Assembly (NCBI RefSeq): GCF_000155675.2
Contig: NC_020911.1
Location: forward strand, 2,036,501 to 2,100,500
DNA length: 64,000 nt
Direction of reading: 5' to 3'
DNA from: Octadecabacter antarcticus 307
Lineage (GTDB): Bacteria > Pseudomonadota > Alphaproteobacteria > Rhodobacterales > Rhodobacteraceae
The position numbers and the translations under genes were made by a program. Within the stretch, counting starts at the first letter, position 1. Each line of letters starts with the position of its first letter. The notes under the pieces were generated by a model. It did not search any database and was not told where the DNA came from. It saw only the letters and a list, made by a program, of their open reading frames with translations. Positions 1 to 7,825 of this stretch are shown here, piece by piece.

Positions 1-404
1 CTAAATAATCACCATGGTGAACGCGGAGGACGCGTTCATAAAAAAGGTTCGACAACTGCCATGCTAAGACTTTGCGCGTTGCCCAGTCTATTGTCGCAAC
101 CCGCTAGAGGATGCCGCGTCCTTGGGATGAAGAAATGACATTTTCCGCTCTGTCAGATCTGCCCCCAGTTCTCGAGGCAAGTATCTCCAACTTGTGCCAA
201 CCTTGAATTTTTACCGCTTTTGCTGTATTTAGTAGATGTTCTAATCAGAAGATCCTCATGAGATCAGGGTCGGAAGTGTGCGGTGGAGCATGACATCTAA
301 ATCGCACGAAAATGCTAAGCGGACCCAACCAAACTTGGCCGTCAAACCAAACTAATTAACAGCAACTACCCGATTGGCATCCAATCGAGTGAGAGAGGAG
401 ATCC
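1..404. other. Region upstream of the stress protein, no gene seen
   Basis: I find no convincing coding frame here. The last 40 bases are AT-rich leader and end in a strong purine-rich ribosome binding site (GAGAGAGGAG) seven to eight bases before the next start codon, so the promoter of the stress protein probably lies in this stretch. No tRNA, repeat or terminator was recognised. Confidence 0.5.
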
Positions 405-1136
405 ATGACCAATTACGCAAAAATGAGAATATCGAACCCCTCAGTATATTATGAATCTCCAGATCTTGTTCTGAATGATGGCAAACTCAACCGTGGTGAA
501 AAAGAGAAGGTCCTGAGGTCAATGGCATCTGATGCCGGGCAGATGGCAGAGGCGACGATTGAGGGTATGGAGGAGAGCGACCCGGCATATAGCGCCAACG
601 ATCTTCAGGCTGCTCTGATCCAACTCGAGAAGTCCAAAAAACGTAAAACCATTGATGATCTAAGCCTGCCGAACGCGCGCTTTCAGCGGATTATGGTCGT
701 GACGACAGTCGACCAAGATTTGAACCGTGACGTCGCGGATATTGCCTATGACATGGCTGAGGTCGCGGACGGCAAGGTTTACTTGCTGAACGTTGTCCCG
801 TCGCAATATGCGGGGGCAGGGTTGATGGCCGCAGGACCAATGATGACCTCCGTTCCGCTTATTGCTATTGATAATACTCAAATCATTGAAGAGCGCACTC
901 AGCAACTCGCTGAGTTGAGGGTCGAAAGTGGGGCTAGCGTTAAGACTGAGATTGAGGTGCGCAGCGGCCAAATCGAACAGGTGATCGCCGACTATGCCGA
1001 TGAATGTGATGCCGATATCATAGTTGTTGGATCCCCAAGCCGATCTTGGCTCGAAGCGTTGTTCGATCCTTCTATCACCAGCAGAGTCACCAATTCGGCC
1101 CCATGTCCTGTTCTGATAGTGCCGGAATCCGCGTAG
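405..1136 (+). CDS. Universal stress protein (UspA family)
   Basis: A 243-residue cytoplasmic protein. The C-terminal ~145 residues form a Usp fold, starting at RFQRIMVVTTVDQD (about residue 88) and ending with the VGSPSRSW...SAPCPVLIVP signature in which the ATP-binding G-2x-G-9x-G(S/T) loop is only partly kept, so nucleotide binding is uncertain. The N-terminal ~85 residues are charged and extra to the usual ~140-residue single-domain protein. The start is supported by an excellent Shine-Dalgarno (GAGAGGAG). It stands alone, 130 bases before a decayed IS. Usp proteins are generally induced by starvation or oxidative stress; the exact role here is unknown. Confidence 0.8.
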   Translation: MTNYAKMRISNPSVYYESPDLVLNDGKLNRGEKEKVLRSMASDAGQMAEATIEGMEESDPAYSANDLQAALIQLEKSKKRKTIDDLSLPNARFQRIMVVTTVDQDLNRDVADIAYDMAEVADGKVYLLNVVPSQYAGAGLMAAGPMMTSVPLIAIDNTQIIEERTQQLAELRVESGASVKTEIEVRSGQIEQVIADYADECDADIIVVGSPSRSWLEALFDPSITSRVTNSAPCPVLIVPESA

Positions 1137-1336
1137 TCCGTTCATTTGCAGTGGCTGATTTTTCTAAGATAATTACCCTCCAACGCTGAGTTCTTGTGCT
1201 GGAAGCTGTCAGTGATGCGCTGAACGACACCAGTGATATGGCAATATGTCATGCTATTGCGGTGCGATCATACTGAACTTCGTCCCTGTTCCCGGACATT
1301 GGGGTACTTCGTCTCTGTCCGTGAAAGGGGCACCAA

Positions 1337-1513
1337 ATGGGACAACAGCGGCGTAAGTACACAGACGATTATAAGGCCGGGGCAGTTGAGCGACTGTACG
1401 AGCCTGGGGCGACGCAAGGCAGCGTTGCCAAGGAGCTCAGGATTACTGGTACACAGCTGAAGACGTGGAGATTTTGCACAAAGCATCCGCTTTTTTCGCA
1501 ACGCGGGCGGTGA
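1337..1513 (+). pseudogene. IS3 orfA remnant with 112-bp deletion (copy A1)
   Basis: The first ~40 codons (MGQQRRKYTDDYKAGAVERL...) encode the start of the helix-turn-helix OrfA protein. Alignment with copy A2 shows that 112 bp are missing between two GACGTGG heptamers that lie 112 bp apart in A2, leaving one heptamer. The loss is not a multiple of three, so the tail is out of frame and stops after 58 residues instead of about 98. Unlike A2, this copy keeps an Arg codon where A2 has TGA at codon 18. Confidence 0.75.
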
Positions 1514-1889
1514 ACCCATGACGAGCAAGCGCACTTTCATCACTGCCCATAAAGCGCAATATGCGGTTTCAATATTATGCCGTCTCCTGGAGATATCCCG
1601 GGGCTGGTTCTACGGATTTCCAGCCAGTCAGCCTGCACGCGATCAACGTCAAGTTAATCGTGAGGCCCGAGATCAGGAGTTGCTTCCCAAGATTAAAACC
1701 TTCTTCAAGGTCAGTAAGAAATGCTATGGATCAAAGCGTATTCACCAAGACTTGCTGGCGGATAGTGAGGTCGTCTCTGAACGGCGTGTTGCCAGAATAA
1801 TGAAGGAAAACAAGCTGTCTCCGCTTCTTCGCAAGCGTAGAAAGCCAATCACGACGGACAGCAATCATATGCTGAAGCCTTCCATTGCC

Positions 1890-1961
1890 CCCTCTCACAC
1901 ATACTGCGTATGTGCTGCCGGCAAATGGGCAGGCGATTGCGAAGCAATCTGCCGAGAGGGG
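1890..1961 (+). repeat. Paired inverted palindromic elements, insertion site 1 in IS copy A1
   Basis: This 72-bp stretch interrupts the transposase between codons for Ala and Pro-Asn-Leu-Leu. It holds two units facing opposite ways and separated by AAT: unit one CCCTCTCA + CACATAC-TGC-GTATGTG + CTGCCGGCA, unit two the reverse complement of CCCTCTCGGCAGATTGC-TTC-GCAATCGCCTGCCC. The composite therefore begins CCCTCTC and ends GAGAGGG. It stays in frame and adds 24 codons. The same composite lies at 18373-18444 in copy A2. Confidence 0.8.
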
Positions 1962-2011
1962 CCAAACTTGCTGGAACAGAAGTTCCACAGCCAGACGCCT
2001 AATACCGTTTG

Positions 2012-2049
2012 CCCTCTCAGCGATGCAGAGCATCGCCTGCCGGGTAATA
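2012..2049 (+). repeat. Palindromic element, insertion site 2 in IS copy A1
   Basis: One 38-bp unit, CCCTCTCAGCGATGC-AGA-GCATCGCCTGCCGGGTAA. The stem GCGATGC/GCATCGC is perfect. It splits the expected Thr-Val-Trp-x-Ala-Asp-Ile-Thr-Tyr sequence just before the first catalytic Asp and shifts the frame. The copy at 18285-18322 is the same. Confidence 0.8.
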
Positions 2050-2077
2050 GGTGGCCGACATCACCTATATCGACACC

Positions 2078-2118
2078 CCTTCTCGGGATCATGCTTCGCA
2101 TAACCCTGCCGGGCAAGG
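2078..2118 (+). repeat. Palindromic element, insertion site 3 in IS copy A1
   Basis: A 41-bp unit with stem GGGATCATGC / GCATAACCC and loop TTC, ending CTGCCGGGCA-AGG. It separates the codons for Asp-Thr and Asp-Glu-Gly-Trp of the transposase core. The conserved end reads CCTTCTC here and CCCTCTC in the A2 copy (18216-18256), a single C-to-T change. Confidence 0.8.
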
Positions 2119-2277
2119 GACGAGGGCTGGCTTTATCTGGCTGGCGTGAAGGACATGGCCACGCGTGAGATCGTCGGCTGGGCAATGGAAGATCACATGC
2201 GTGCCGAGCTTTGCTGTGCCGCCCTCGAGATGGCTCTGGGACGCAGAGGCCCTGTTCCAGGGTTGATACACCACTCC

Positions 2278-2318
2278 CCCTCTCGGGATCATGCTTCGCA
2301 TAACCCTGCCGGGCAGTG
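2278..2318 (+). repeat. Palindromic element, insertion site 4, absent from the sister IS
   Basis: A 41-bp unit nearly identical to the one at 2078 (CCCTCTCGGGATC-ATGC-TTC-GCAT-AACCCTGCCGGGCA plus GTG). It sits exactly between the Ser codon of HHS and the Asp codon of DRG. In copy A2 the same HHS-DRG sequence is uninterrupted, the junction being 18056/18057. No target-site duplication is visible. This filled/empty pair is direct evidence that the unit inserts as a discrete piece. Confidence 0.85.
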
Positions 2319-2655
2319 GATAGGGGCCGCCAATATGCTGCTGGGGACTATCGCAAGTTGATCAAAAAGGCGAAGCTTACCCAGTCCATGAGCCGCAAGG
2401 GCGAGTGCCTCGACAATGCGCCTATGGAGAGTTTCTTTGCCTCACTGAAAAAGGAACTGGTGCACCATCAGCGCTTCAAAACACGCGCCCAGGCCAAGGC
2501 TGTAATCTTTGAATACATCGAGGTCTTCTATAACCGCCAGCGTCGCCATTCCGGCGTCGGATATCAAACGCCGCAACAGGCCTTCAATAATATGACTTGG
2601 GAAATGGCCGCATAGGGTCAATAACTAAACTGTACGGTTTCAGGGACGAAGTTTA

Positions 2656-3138
2656 CACAGCCAAAAACACAGCGTTTCTGAGCACTGCTGTTAGGCAAGG
2701 CTTGCTGGTGCTCTGGCTGGTTGCTCACTTTTGTTGGGTTCGACGTTGTGGGCGGAATGCTGACCGTATCTGAAAGATGCACAGATGGCGGCTAGGACAT
2801 AGCGGTGTAAGTTCCTCATGGACTATGTTGTGCGACTATTGAAGTAACCAACAATAACAGGTGTTTTCATCCCACAAAATTAAGTCGTAAACATGGCCAG
2901 CTCAATTCAGTTTTTTGTCTTACAAAGGGATCTCAAGCTAGAAAAATTATCGCCTAAATTTTAGCCAGATGATGGCTGAGGGTGGCTAAATTTTTTGCAC
3001 TTTAAAACCATGTCTCTCGGTAGCTTGAAATGTCTGGTTCTGCCATTGGTTTAGTCTAGCATACCTCCGAGTCTTTGTTGTCTGCAAAGGCTGCGTCAAT
3101 TTTCAGATCGCAACGAAAATCAAACAGGGTGAATTATC
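2656..3138. other. Intergenic stretch between IS copy A1 and the ABC importer
   Basis: No coding frame of note. It contains a hairpin with a T run at 2956-2996 and, nearer the importer, an AT-rich region that probably holds the promoter of the solute-binding protein gene. A weak Shine-Dalgarno-like GGGTG lies about seven bases before the start at 3139. Confidence 0.5.
2956..2996 (+). terminator. Hairpin followed by T run
   Basis: TTTAGCCA (2960-2967) pairs with TGGCTAAA (2983-2990), extended by flanking A/T pairs, and is followed by TTTTTT. The form fits a Rho-independent terminator on the + strand, although no intact gene ends just upstream, so it may be left from DNA displaced by the IS. 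Confidence 0.45.
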
Positions 3139-4719
3139 ATGAAAACAACATCGGCACTTACACTGGCCGCAGTGCTGCTTGCGACAACTGCACCGCTCAA
3201 TGCAGAAACGCTGCGTTGGGCACGCTCTGGAGACGCGCTGACTCTTGATCCGCACGCACAAAACGAGGGGCCTACCCATACGATTCGTCACCAAATGTAC
3301 GAACCCTTGATTATTCGCGACATCAGTGGCGCGTTTGAGGCGGCACTGGCGACCGACTGGGCACCCAAAGCAGATGATCCGAATATCTGGGTCTTTAATC
3401 TACGTGAAGGCGTGACTTTCCATGACGGTGCGGCATTCACTGCCGAAGACGTGGTCTTCAGCTTTGAGCGCGCCAAACAGCCAAATTCGGATATGAAAGA
3501 ACTGATCGGTTCGATAACGGAAGTGCGCGCGGTTGGTGACTTTTCTGTAGAGATCGTGACTGATGGACCCAACCCAATCCTTCCTTCCAATCTGACTAAT
3601 TTGTTCATCATGGACAAAGACTGGACCGAGGCGAATAACACCGTTGATGTGCAAGATTTTGAAGGTGGCGAGCTTACGTTTGCAACAACCAATGTAAACG
3701 GCACCGGCCCCTATGTGCTGCAAAGCCGTGAACCTGACGTCAAAACCGTTATGGTGCGCAACGATGCATACTGGGGCATTGATCAGTTTCCGATGGAGGT
3801 CACTGAAATCATTTATACCCCGATCCAAAACGCCGCGACCCGTGTGGCAGCGATGCTTTCAGGTGAGATCGATTTCTTACAAGACATGCCCGTGCAAGAT
3901 CTTGAGCGTGTGAATGCCGTCGATGGTTTGATTGTCAAACAGGCGCCACAAAACCGGGTTATTTTCTTTGGTATGAACCAAGGTGCTGATGATCTCGAAT
4001 CCGATAACATTGATGGTGCCAACCCACTGGCTGATGTGCGTGTTCGGCAGGCTATGTCGATGGCAATCAACCGCGATGCAATCCGTCAGGTTGTGATGCG
4101 TGGTCAAAGTGAACCAGCGGGCATGATCGCGCCACCATTTGTAAACGGCTGGACGGCTGAGATGGACGCGGAATCCTCTACAGATGTCGAAGCGGCCAAG
4201 GCTTTGTTGGCTGAAGCTGGCTATGCGGATGGTTTCTCGATCCGGTTGGATTGCCCAAATGACCGATATGTGAATGACGAAGGTATCTGTCAGGCTGCAG
4301 TCGGCATGTTGGGCCAAATCGGCATCACTGTGAATTTGGATGCTAAACCAAAAGCGCAGCACTTTCCGCTAATTAGTGGCGGTCAAACCGATTTTTATAT
4401 GTTGGGTTGGGGCGTGCCGACTTACGATTCTGAATATGTCTTCAACTTCCTTGTTCATTCCCGCGAGTCTGAGATTGGTACTTGGAACGCGACCGGTTTC
4501 TCTGATGCGGATCTAGATCTGATGATCCAATCGCTGGCCTCTAACACTGATCTTGAGGCACGCAATGCTGACATTGCGACGATTTGGCGGACCGTGCAGG
4601 ACGAACAGCTTTACATTCCAATTCATCACCAAGTGTTGAACTGGGGTATGTCGGAAAGAGTTGGGATTGAGGTCGATCCTGAAGACCAGCCAAAGATCAA
4701 ATATTTCACTATGAATTGA
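3139..4719 (+). CDS. ABC importer, periplasmic solute-binding protein (SBP_bac_5, peptide type)
   Basis: A 526-residue extracytoplasmic protein with a Sec signal peptide (about residues 1-22, MKTTSALTLAAVLLATTAPLNA). Family 5 features follow: LDPHAQNEG, the YEPLI motif, NLREGVTFHDGAAFTAEDVVFSFERA and ADVRVRQAMSMAINRDAI. These proteins deliver di-/oligopeptides, and in some cases nickel, glutathione or sugars, to a two-permease, two-ATPase importer. That set follows directly downstream. Length and domains are complete. The substrate cannot be told from sequence. Confidence 0.9.
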   Translation: MKTTSALTLAAVLLATTAPLNAETLRWARSGDALTLDPHAQNEGPTHTIRHQMYEPLIIRDISGAFEAALATDWAPKADDPNIWVFNLREGVTFHDGAAFTAEDVVFSFERAKQPNSDMKELIGSITEVRAVGDFSVEIVTDGPNPILPSNLTNLFIMDKDWTEANNTVDVQDFEGGELTFATTNVNGTGPYVLQSREPDVKTVMVRNDAYWGIDQFPMEVTEIIYTPIQNAATRVAAMLSGEIDFLQDMPVQDLERVNAVDGLIVKQAPQNRVIFFGMNQGADDLESDNIDGANPLADVRVRQAMSMAINRDAIRQVVMRGQSEPAGMIAPPFVNGWTAEMDAESSTDVEAAKALLAEAGYADGFSIRLDCPNDRYVNDEGICQAAVGMLGQIGITVNLDAKPKAQHFPLISGGQTDFYMLGWGVPTYDSEYVFNFLVHSRESEIGTWNATGFSDADLDLMIQSLASNTDLEARNADIATIWRTVQDEQLYIPIHHQVLNWGMSERVGIEVDPEDQPKIKYFTMN

Positions 4720-4733
4720 TCTGACAGTCCCAT

Positions 4734-4757
4734 GGCGCGCTAGTTATCTAGCGCGCC
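4734..4757 (+). promoter_or_regulatory. Strong hairpin after the binding-protein gene
   Basis: A perfect 10-bp inverted repeat, GGCGCGCTAG-TTAT-CTAGCGCGCC, begins 14 bases after the stop. There is no T run. In ABC operons such a structure often protects the 3' end of the binding-protein mRNA and lowers transcription into the permease genes, which would fit here; partial termination is the alternative. Confidence 0.65.
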
Positions 4758-4926
4758 AATACTGTTGCCAATGTGGCGAAGCTTAGTGATATGGCAACTT
4801 CGAAACTAGAAGCTGAATGTTTTGGTCCATGGTGAACATGACCTGTTGGCGATCAGTTTTGATATTCAAAATTAAATTCATCTGCAGGGCCGCCATACGC
4901 TCTTAGAAACTAAGGCAATTACCACC

Positions 4927-5907
4927 ATGCTGGCCTATATTATCCGTCGCGTCGTGCAATCGGCGCTTGTCTTGCTAATCGTCGGTCTTGCCGCGTTTTC
5001 GATGTTTCGTTTTGTTGGTGACCCGATCGAAAATATGCTTGGTCAGGAACGTACGACTGTTGATATTGAGCGGCTGCGCGACCAGCTCGGTCTGGATGAG
5101 CCGTTTATCGTGCAGTACGTCAAATTTCTTGAGGGTGCAGTGCAAGGCAACTTTGGAGTAAGCTACCGGCAGGGGCGGCCTGTGTCTGACATCTTGGTAG
5201 AACGCGCGCCTGCCACCCTGGAACTAGCAACTGTGTCATGTGTGCTTGCTATTGCGTTTGGCATCGCATTCGGTGTGTTTACAGCGATCCGGCGTGATGG
5301 ATTTTTGGCAAATTTTATCATGTCGACATCCCTGATTGGCGTATCGCTGCCGACGTTCCTCATTGGTATACTCCTGATATATATCTTTTCAGTAGAGCTC
5401 GGCTGGTTGCCCAGTTTTGGCCGTGGAGAGACGGTTCAAATTGGAAATTGGTCGACCGGGTTTCTGACTGCTTCGGGGTTGAAGGCGCTGATCTTGCCGT
5501 CTATCACACTTGGGCTTTATCAGATGACACTTATCATGCGGCTTGTGCGTTCTGAAATGCTTGAGGTCTTACGCCAAGACTACATTCGCTTTGCTCGCGC
5601 CCGTGGACTAAAGAACCGTACCATCAATTTTCGCCATGCGTTGAAAAACACAATGGTGCCTGTGATCACAGTTATCGGCTTGCAGCTTGGGTCTATCATC
5701 GCTTTTGCGATCATCACAGAAACGGTGTTTCAGTGGCCAGGAGTTGGCCTGCTTTTTATAAACGCTGTCCAATTTGTAGATATCCCAGTCATGGCGGCGT
5801 ATCTGATGTTGATTTCAGTCATGTTTGTAGCGATCAACCTGATTGTAGATATCCTTTATTTTTTTATTGATCCGCGTTTGCGCGTTGACCGGGCAGGGGG
5901 CCACTAA
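4927..5907 (+). CDS. ABC importer permease 1 (DppB/OppB type)
   Basis: A 326-residue inner-membrane protein. It begins with a transmembrane helix (MLAYIIRRVVQSALVLLIVGLA is the first hydrophobic stretch), has a periplasmic region with GLDEPFIVQYVKFL, then the BPD_transp_1 domain with the EAA-type loop near VLRQDYIRFARARGL and final helices. The stop overlaps the next start by one base (TAATG), so the two permeases are probably coupled in translation. It would form the channel with the protein encoded at 5907. Confidence 0.92.
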   Translation: MLAYIIRRVVQSALVLLIVGLAAFSMFRFVGDPIENMLGQERTTVDIERLRDQLGLDEPFIVQYVKFLEGAVQGNFGVSYRQGRPVSDILVERAPATLELATVSCVLAIAFGIAFGVFTAIRRDGFLANFIMSTSLIGVSLPTFLIGILLIYIFSVELGWLPSFGRGETVQIGNWSTGFLTASGLKALILPSITLGLYQMTLIMRLVRSEMLEVLRQDYIRFARARGLKNRTINFRHALKNTMVPVITVIGLQLGSIIAFAIITETVFQWPGVGLLFINAVQFVDIPVMAAYLMLISVMFVAINLIVDILYFFIDPRLRVDRAGGH

Positions 5908-6851
5908 TGAACGATACTTTAGACAAAATCCCACAGAGGTCGCGACTGCGCATGTTTTTAGACAGTGATATCTATTATGCGTTTCGCCGATCACCGGTTG
6001 CAGTGGTGTCCACAGTTGTCGTCAGCATTCTCATTTTGGCGGCTGTTTTCGCCCCGCTGATTGCACCGACGAACCCATTTAATCCTGCGACACTGAACCT
6101 GATGAATGGCTTTACAGGACCAATGGCCCCTAACGCCTTCACAGGTGAAAGTTTCTTGCTGGGCACTGATGACCAAGGTCGTGATGTATTTTCCACAATC
6201 CTTTATGGGATGCGGGTGTCTTTGTTTGTCGGTGTGGCAGCCGTACTATTTGCAATGGTTCTGGGGATCACATTGGGGCTGGTTTCTGGCTATGTTGGTG
6301 GTTGGACTGAGACGATTATTATGCGCGTCGCTGATGTGCAGCTTACGTTTCCGTCGATCCTTATAGCGATGCTGATTTTTGGCATCGCAAAAGGCGTAAC
6401 GCCTGTCGAATACCGTGACCAGATGGCCATATGGGTGCTTATCCTCGCTATCGGGCTGAGCGATTGGGTACAGTTTGCACGTGTTGTTCGTGGTGCCACT
6501 TTAGTTGAAAAACGCAAAGAATATGTTGAGGCAGCTCGGCTGATTGGTCGGACGCCCTGTGCCATTATGTTGCGTCATATCTTGCCCAATGTTCTGTCGC
6601 CTGTGCTAGTGATCGCAACGATATCGCTGGCCTTGGCTATTATAGCCGAAGCCACGCTTAGTTTTTTGGGTGTTGGCGCACCGGCGACCCAGCCATCATT
6701 GGGGACGCTGATCCGCATTGGGCAAGGGTATTTATTTTCGGGCGAATGGTGGATCTTACTGTTCCCTGCGCTCACACTTTTGACGCTGGCGTTAAGCGTG
6801 AATTTGCTGGGTGACTGGCTGCGCGATGCACTGAATCCGAGGCTGCGCTGA
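5907..6851 (+). CDS. ABC importer permease 2 (DppC/OppC type)
   Basis: A 314-residue inner-membrane protein. The N-terminal OppC_N segment (residues ~15-65) is followed by LLGTDDQGRDVFSTILYGMRVSL, typical of DppC, and the BPD_transp_1 domain with EYVEAARLIGR as the ATPase-coupling loop. The stop TGA overlaps the following ATG. It pairs with the permease at 4927. Confidence 0.92.
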   Translation: MNDTLDKIPQRSRLRMFLDSDIYYAFRRSPVAVVSTVVVSILILAAVFAPLIAPTNPFNPATLNLMNGFTGPMAPNAFTGESFLLGTDDQGRDVFSTILYGMRVSLFVGVAAVLFAMVLGITLGLVSGYVGGWTETIIMRVADVQLTFPSILIAMLIFGIAKGVTPVEYRDQMAIWVLILAIGLSDWVQFARVVRGATLVEKRKEYVEAARLIGRTPCAIMLRHILPNVLSPVLVIATISLALAIIAEATLSFLGVGAPATQPSLGTLIRIGQGYLFSGEWWILLFPALTLLTLALSVNLLGDWLRDALNPRLR

Positions 6852-7825
6852 TGTCAGACGTTGTTTTGTCGATCAGGGGTCTGTCCGTCAAGATTCCCAC
6901 CCGCAGCGGTATTGTAAAGCCCGTAGACGATATCAGCTATGACATCCGTGCGGGCGAAATTTTGGGTATTGTTGGCGAAAGTGGTGCAGGCAAATCAATG
7001 GCTGGCAATGCTGTTATTGGACTGCTGAACCCACCTGCGCAGATAGCGGCGGGCGAAATTTGGCTCAACGGCAGCCGCATAGATAATCTCAAAGACGCGG
7101 CGATGCGCCGCTTGCGTGGGAAACACATTGGAATGGTGTTCCAAGACCCTCTGACATCGCTTAACCCGCTGCTCAGCATTGGTGACCAGCTGACCGAAAC
7201 CATGCTGACCCACCTGCCTATCAGCCGATCCGAGGCACATCAGCGTGCTGTTGCTGCACTGGACGAAGTTGGAATTCCCGGTGCTGCTGAACGTATCGGC
7301 AGCTATCCGCATGAATTCAGTGGTGGGATGCGACAACGGGTTGTGATCGCGTTAGCACTCTGCGCTGAGCCGTCGTTGATTATTGCGGACGAACCGACCA
7401 CAGCACTAGACGTGTCTGTGCAGGCGCAGATCATTGCCCTGCTCAAACGGCTTTGCCGTGACCGGGGGACTGCTGTAATGCTGATTACGCATGATATGGG
7501 CGTTATTACAGAGGCAGCGGACCGCGTTGCTGTGATGTACGCTGGCCGCTTGGCCGAATTGGGTGCTGTGCGCGATGTGCTGACTCAACCCCAGCATCCT
7601 TACACCCAAGGTCTCATGGCCTCTACGCCACTGGCGTCACAGGGGAAAGCGCGGCTGCACCAAATCGAAGGGGCAATGCCCCGGCTGAATGCAGTTCCCG
7701 AAGGCTGCCCGTTTCATCCACGTTGTGCGTATGCGCAAGACAAATGCAGGGCCGCGCCCACACCACAAATTGTAGGTGGCCACGCTGCATGCTGGTTCCC
7801 ACTGATCGCACAAAAGGTATCGTGA
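6851..7825 (+). CDS. ABC importer ATP-binding protein 1 (DppD/OppD type)
   Basis: A 324-residue cytoplasmic ATPase. Visible motifs are Walker A (GESGAGKS, ~residue 40), the Q loop (VFQDPLTSLNP), the signature EFSGGMRQRV, Walker B (LIIADEPTTALD) and the switch His in LITHDMG. The C-terminal oligo_HPY region includes CPFHPRCAYAQDKC, whose cysteines form the Fe-S/metal cluster seen in DppD-type proteins. Start and stop overlap neighbours by four and three bases. Confidence 0.93.
   Translation: MSDVVLSIRGLSVKIPTRSGIVKPVDDISYDIRAGEILGIVGESGAGKSMAGNAVIGLLNPPAQIAAGEIWLNGSRIDNLKDAAMRRLRGKHIGMVFQDPLTSLNPLLSIGDQLTETMLTHLPISRSEAHQRAVAALDEVGIPGAAERIGSYPHEFSGGMRQRVVIALALCAEPSLIIADEPTTALDVSVQAQIIALLKRLCRDRGTAVMLITHDMGVITEAADRVAVMYAGRLAELGAVRDVLTQPQHPYTQGLMASTPLASQGKARLHQIEGAMPRLNAVPEGCPFHPRCAYAQDKCRAAPTPQIVGGHAACWFPLIAQKVS

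Larger units (their letters stand above)
1518..2615 (+). pseudogene. IS3 orfB transposase, broken by four palindrome insertions (copy A1)
   Basis: This is an IS150/IS3-group DDE transposase. Recognisable pieces in order are the HTH_21 region (YGSKRIHQDLL, RRVARIMKENKL), the PNLLEQKFHSQTPNTV block, the ADITYID core with the first catalytic Asp, GLIHHS, QYAAGDY, and the C-terminal ENAP-like DNAPMESFFASLKKE with the catalytic Glu, then YNRQRRHSG. Reading is interrupted at 1890-1961 (72 bp, in frame), 2012-2049 (38 bp), 2078-2118 (41 bp) and 2278-2318 (41 bp); the last three shift the frame. Removing these stretches restores a near-continuous IS3 OrfB. Confidence 0.85.
1274..2655 (+). mobile_element. 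IS3-family insertion sequence, copy A1 (decayed)
   Basis: The element has an orfA remnant and an orfB transposase remnant in the usual IS3 order. The right end (2630-2655), read inward, begins TAAACTTCGTCCCTGAAACC and matches the left start TGAACTTCGTCCCTG at 1274. A second similar block, GTACTTCGTCTCTGTCCGTG, lies just inside at about 1304, and copy A2 keeps only this inner block, so the true left end is uncertain. No clear target duplication is seen. Compared with copy A2 (17720-19145) it has one extra palindrome insertion and a 112-bp deletion in orfA. Neither copy can make an intact transposase. Confidence 0.75.

Noticed and set aside
1274..2655. Target-site duplications for IS copies A1 and A2
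   Set aside because: Flanking bases do not match for any end choice I tried, and the left end itself is ambiguous.
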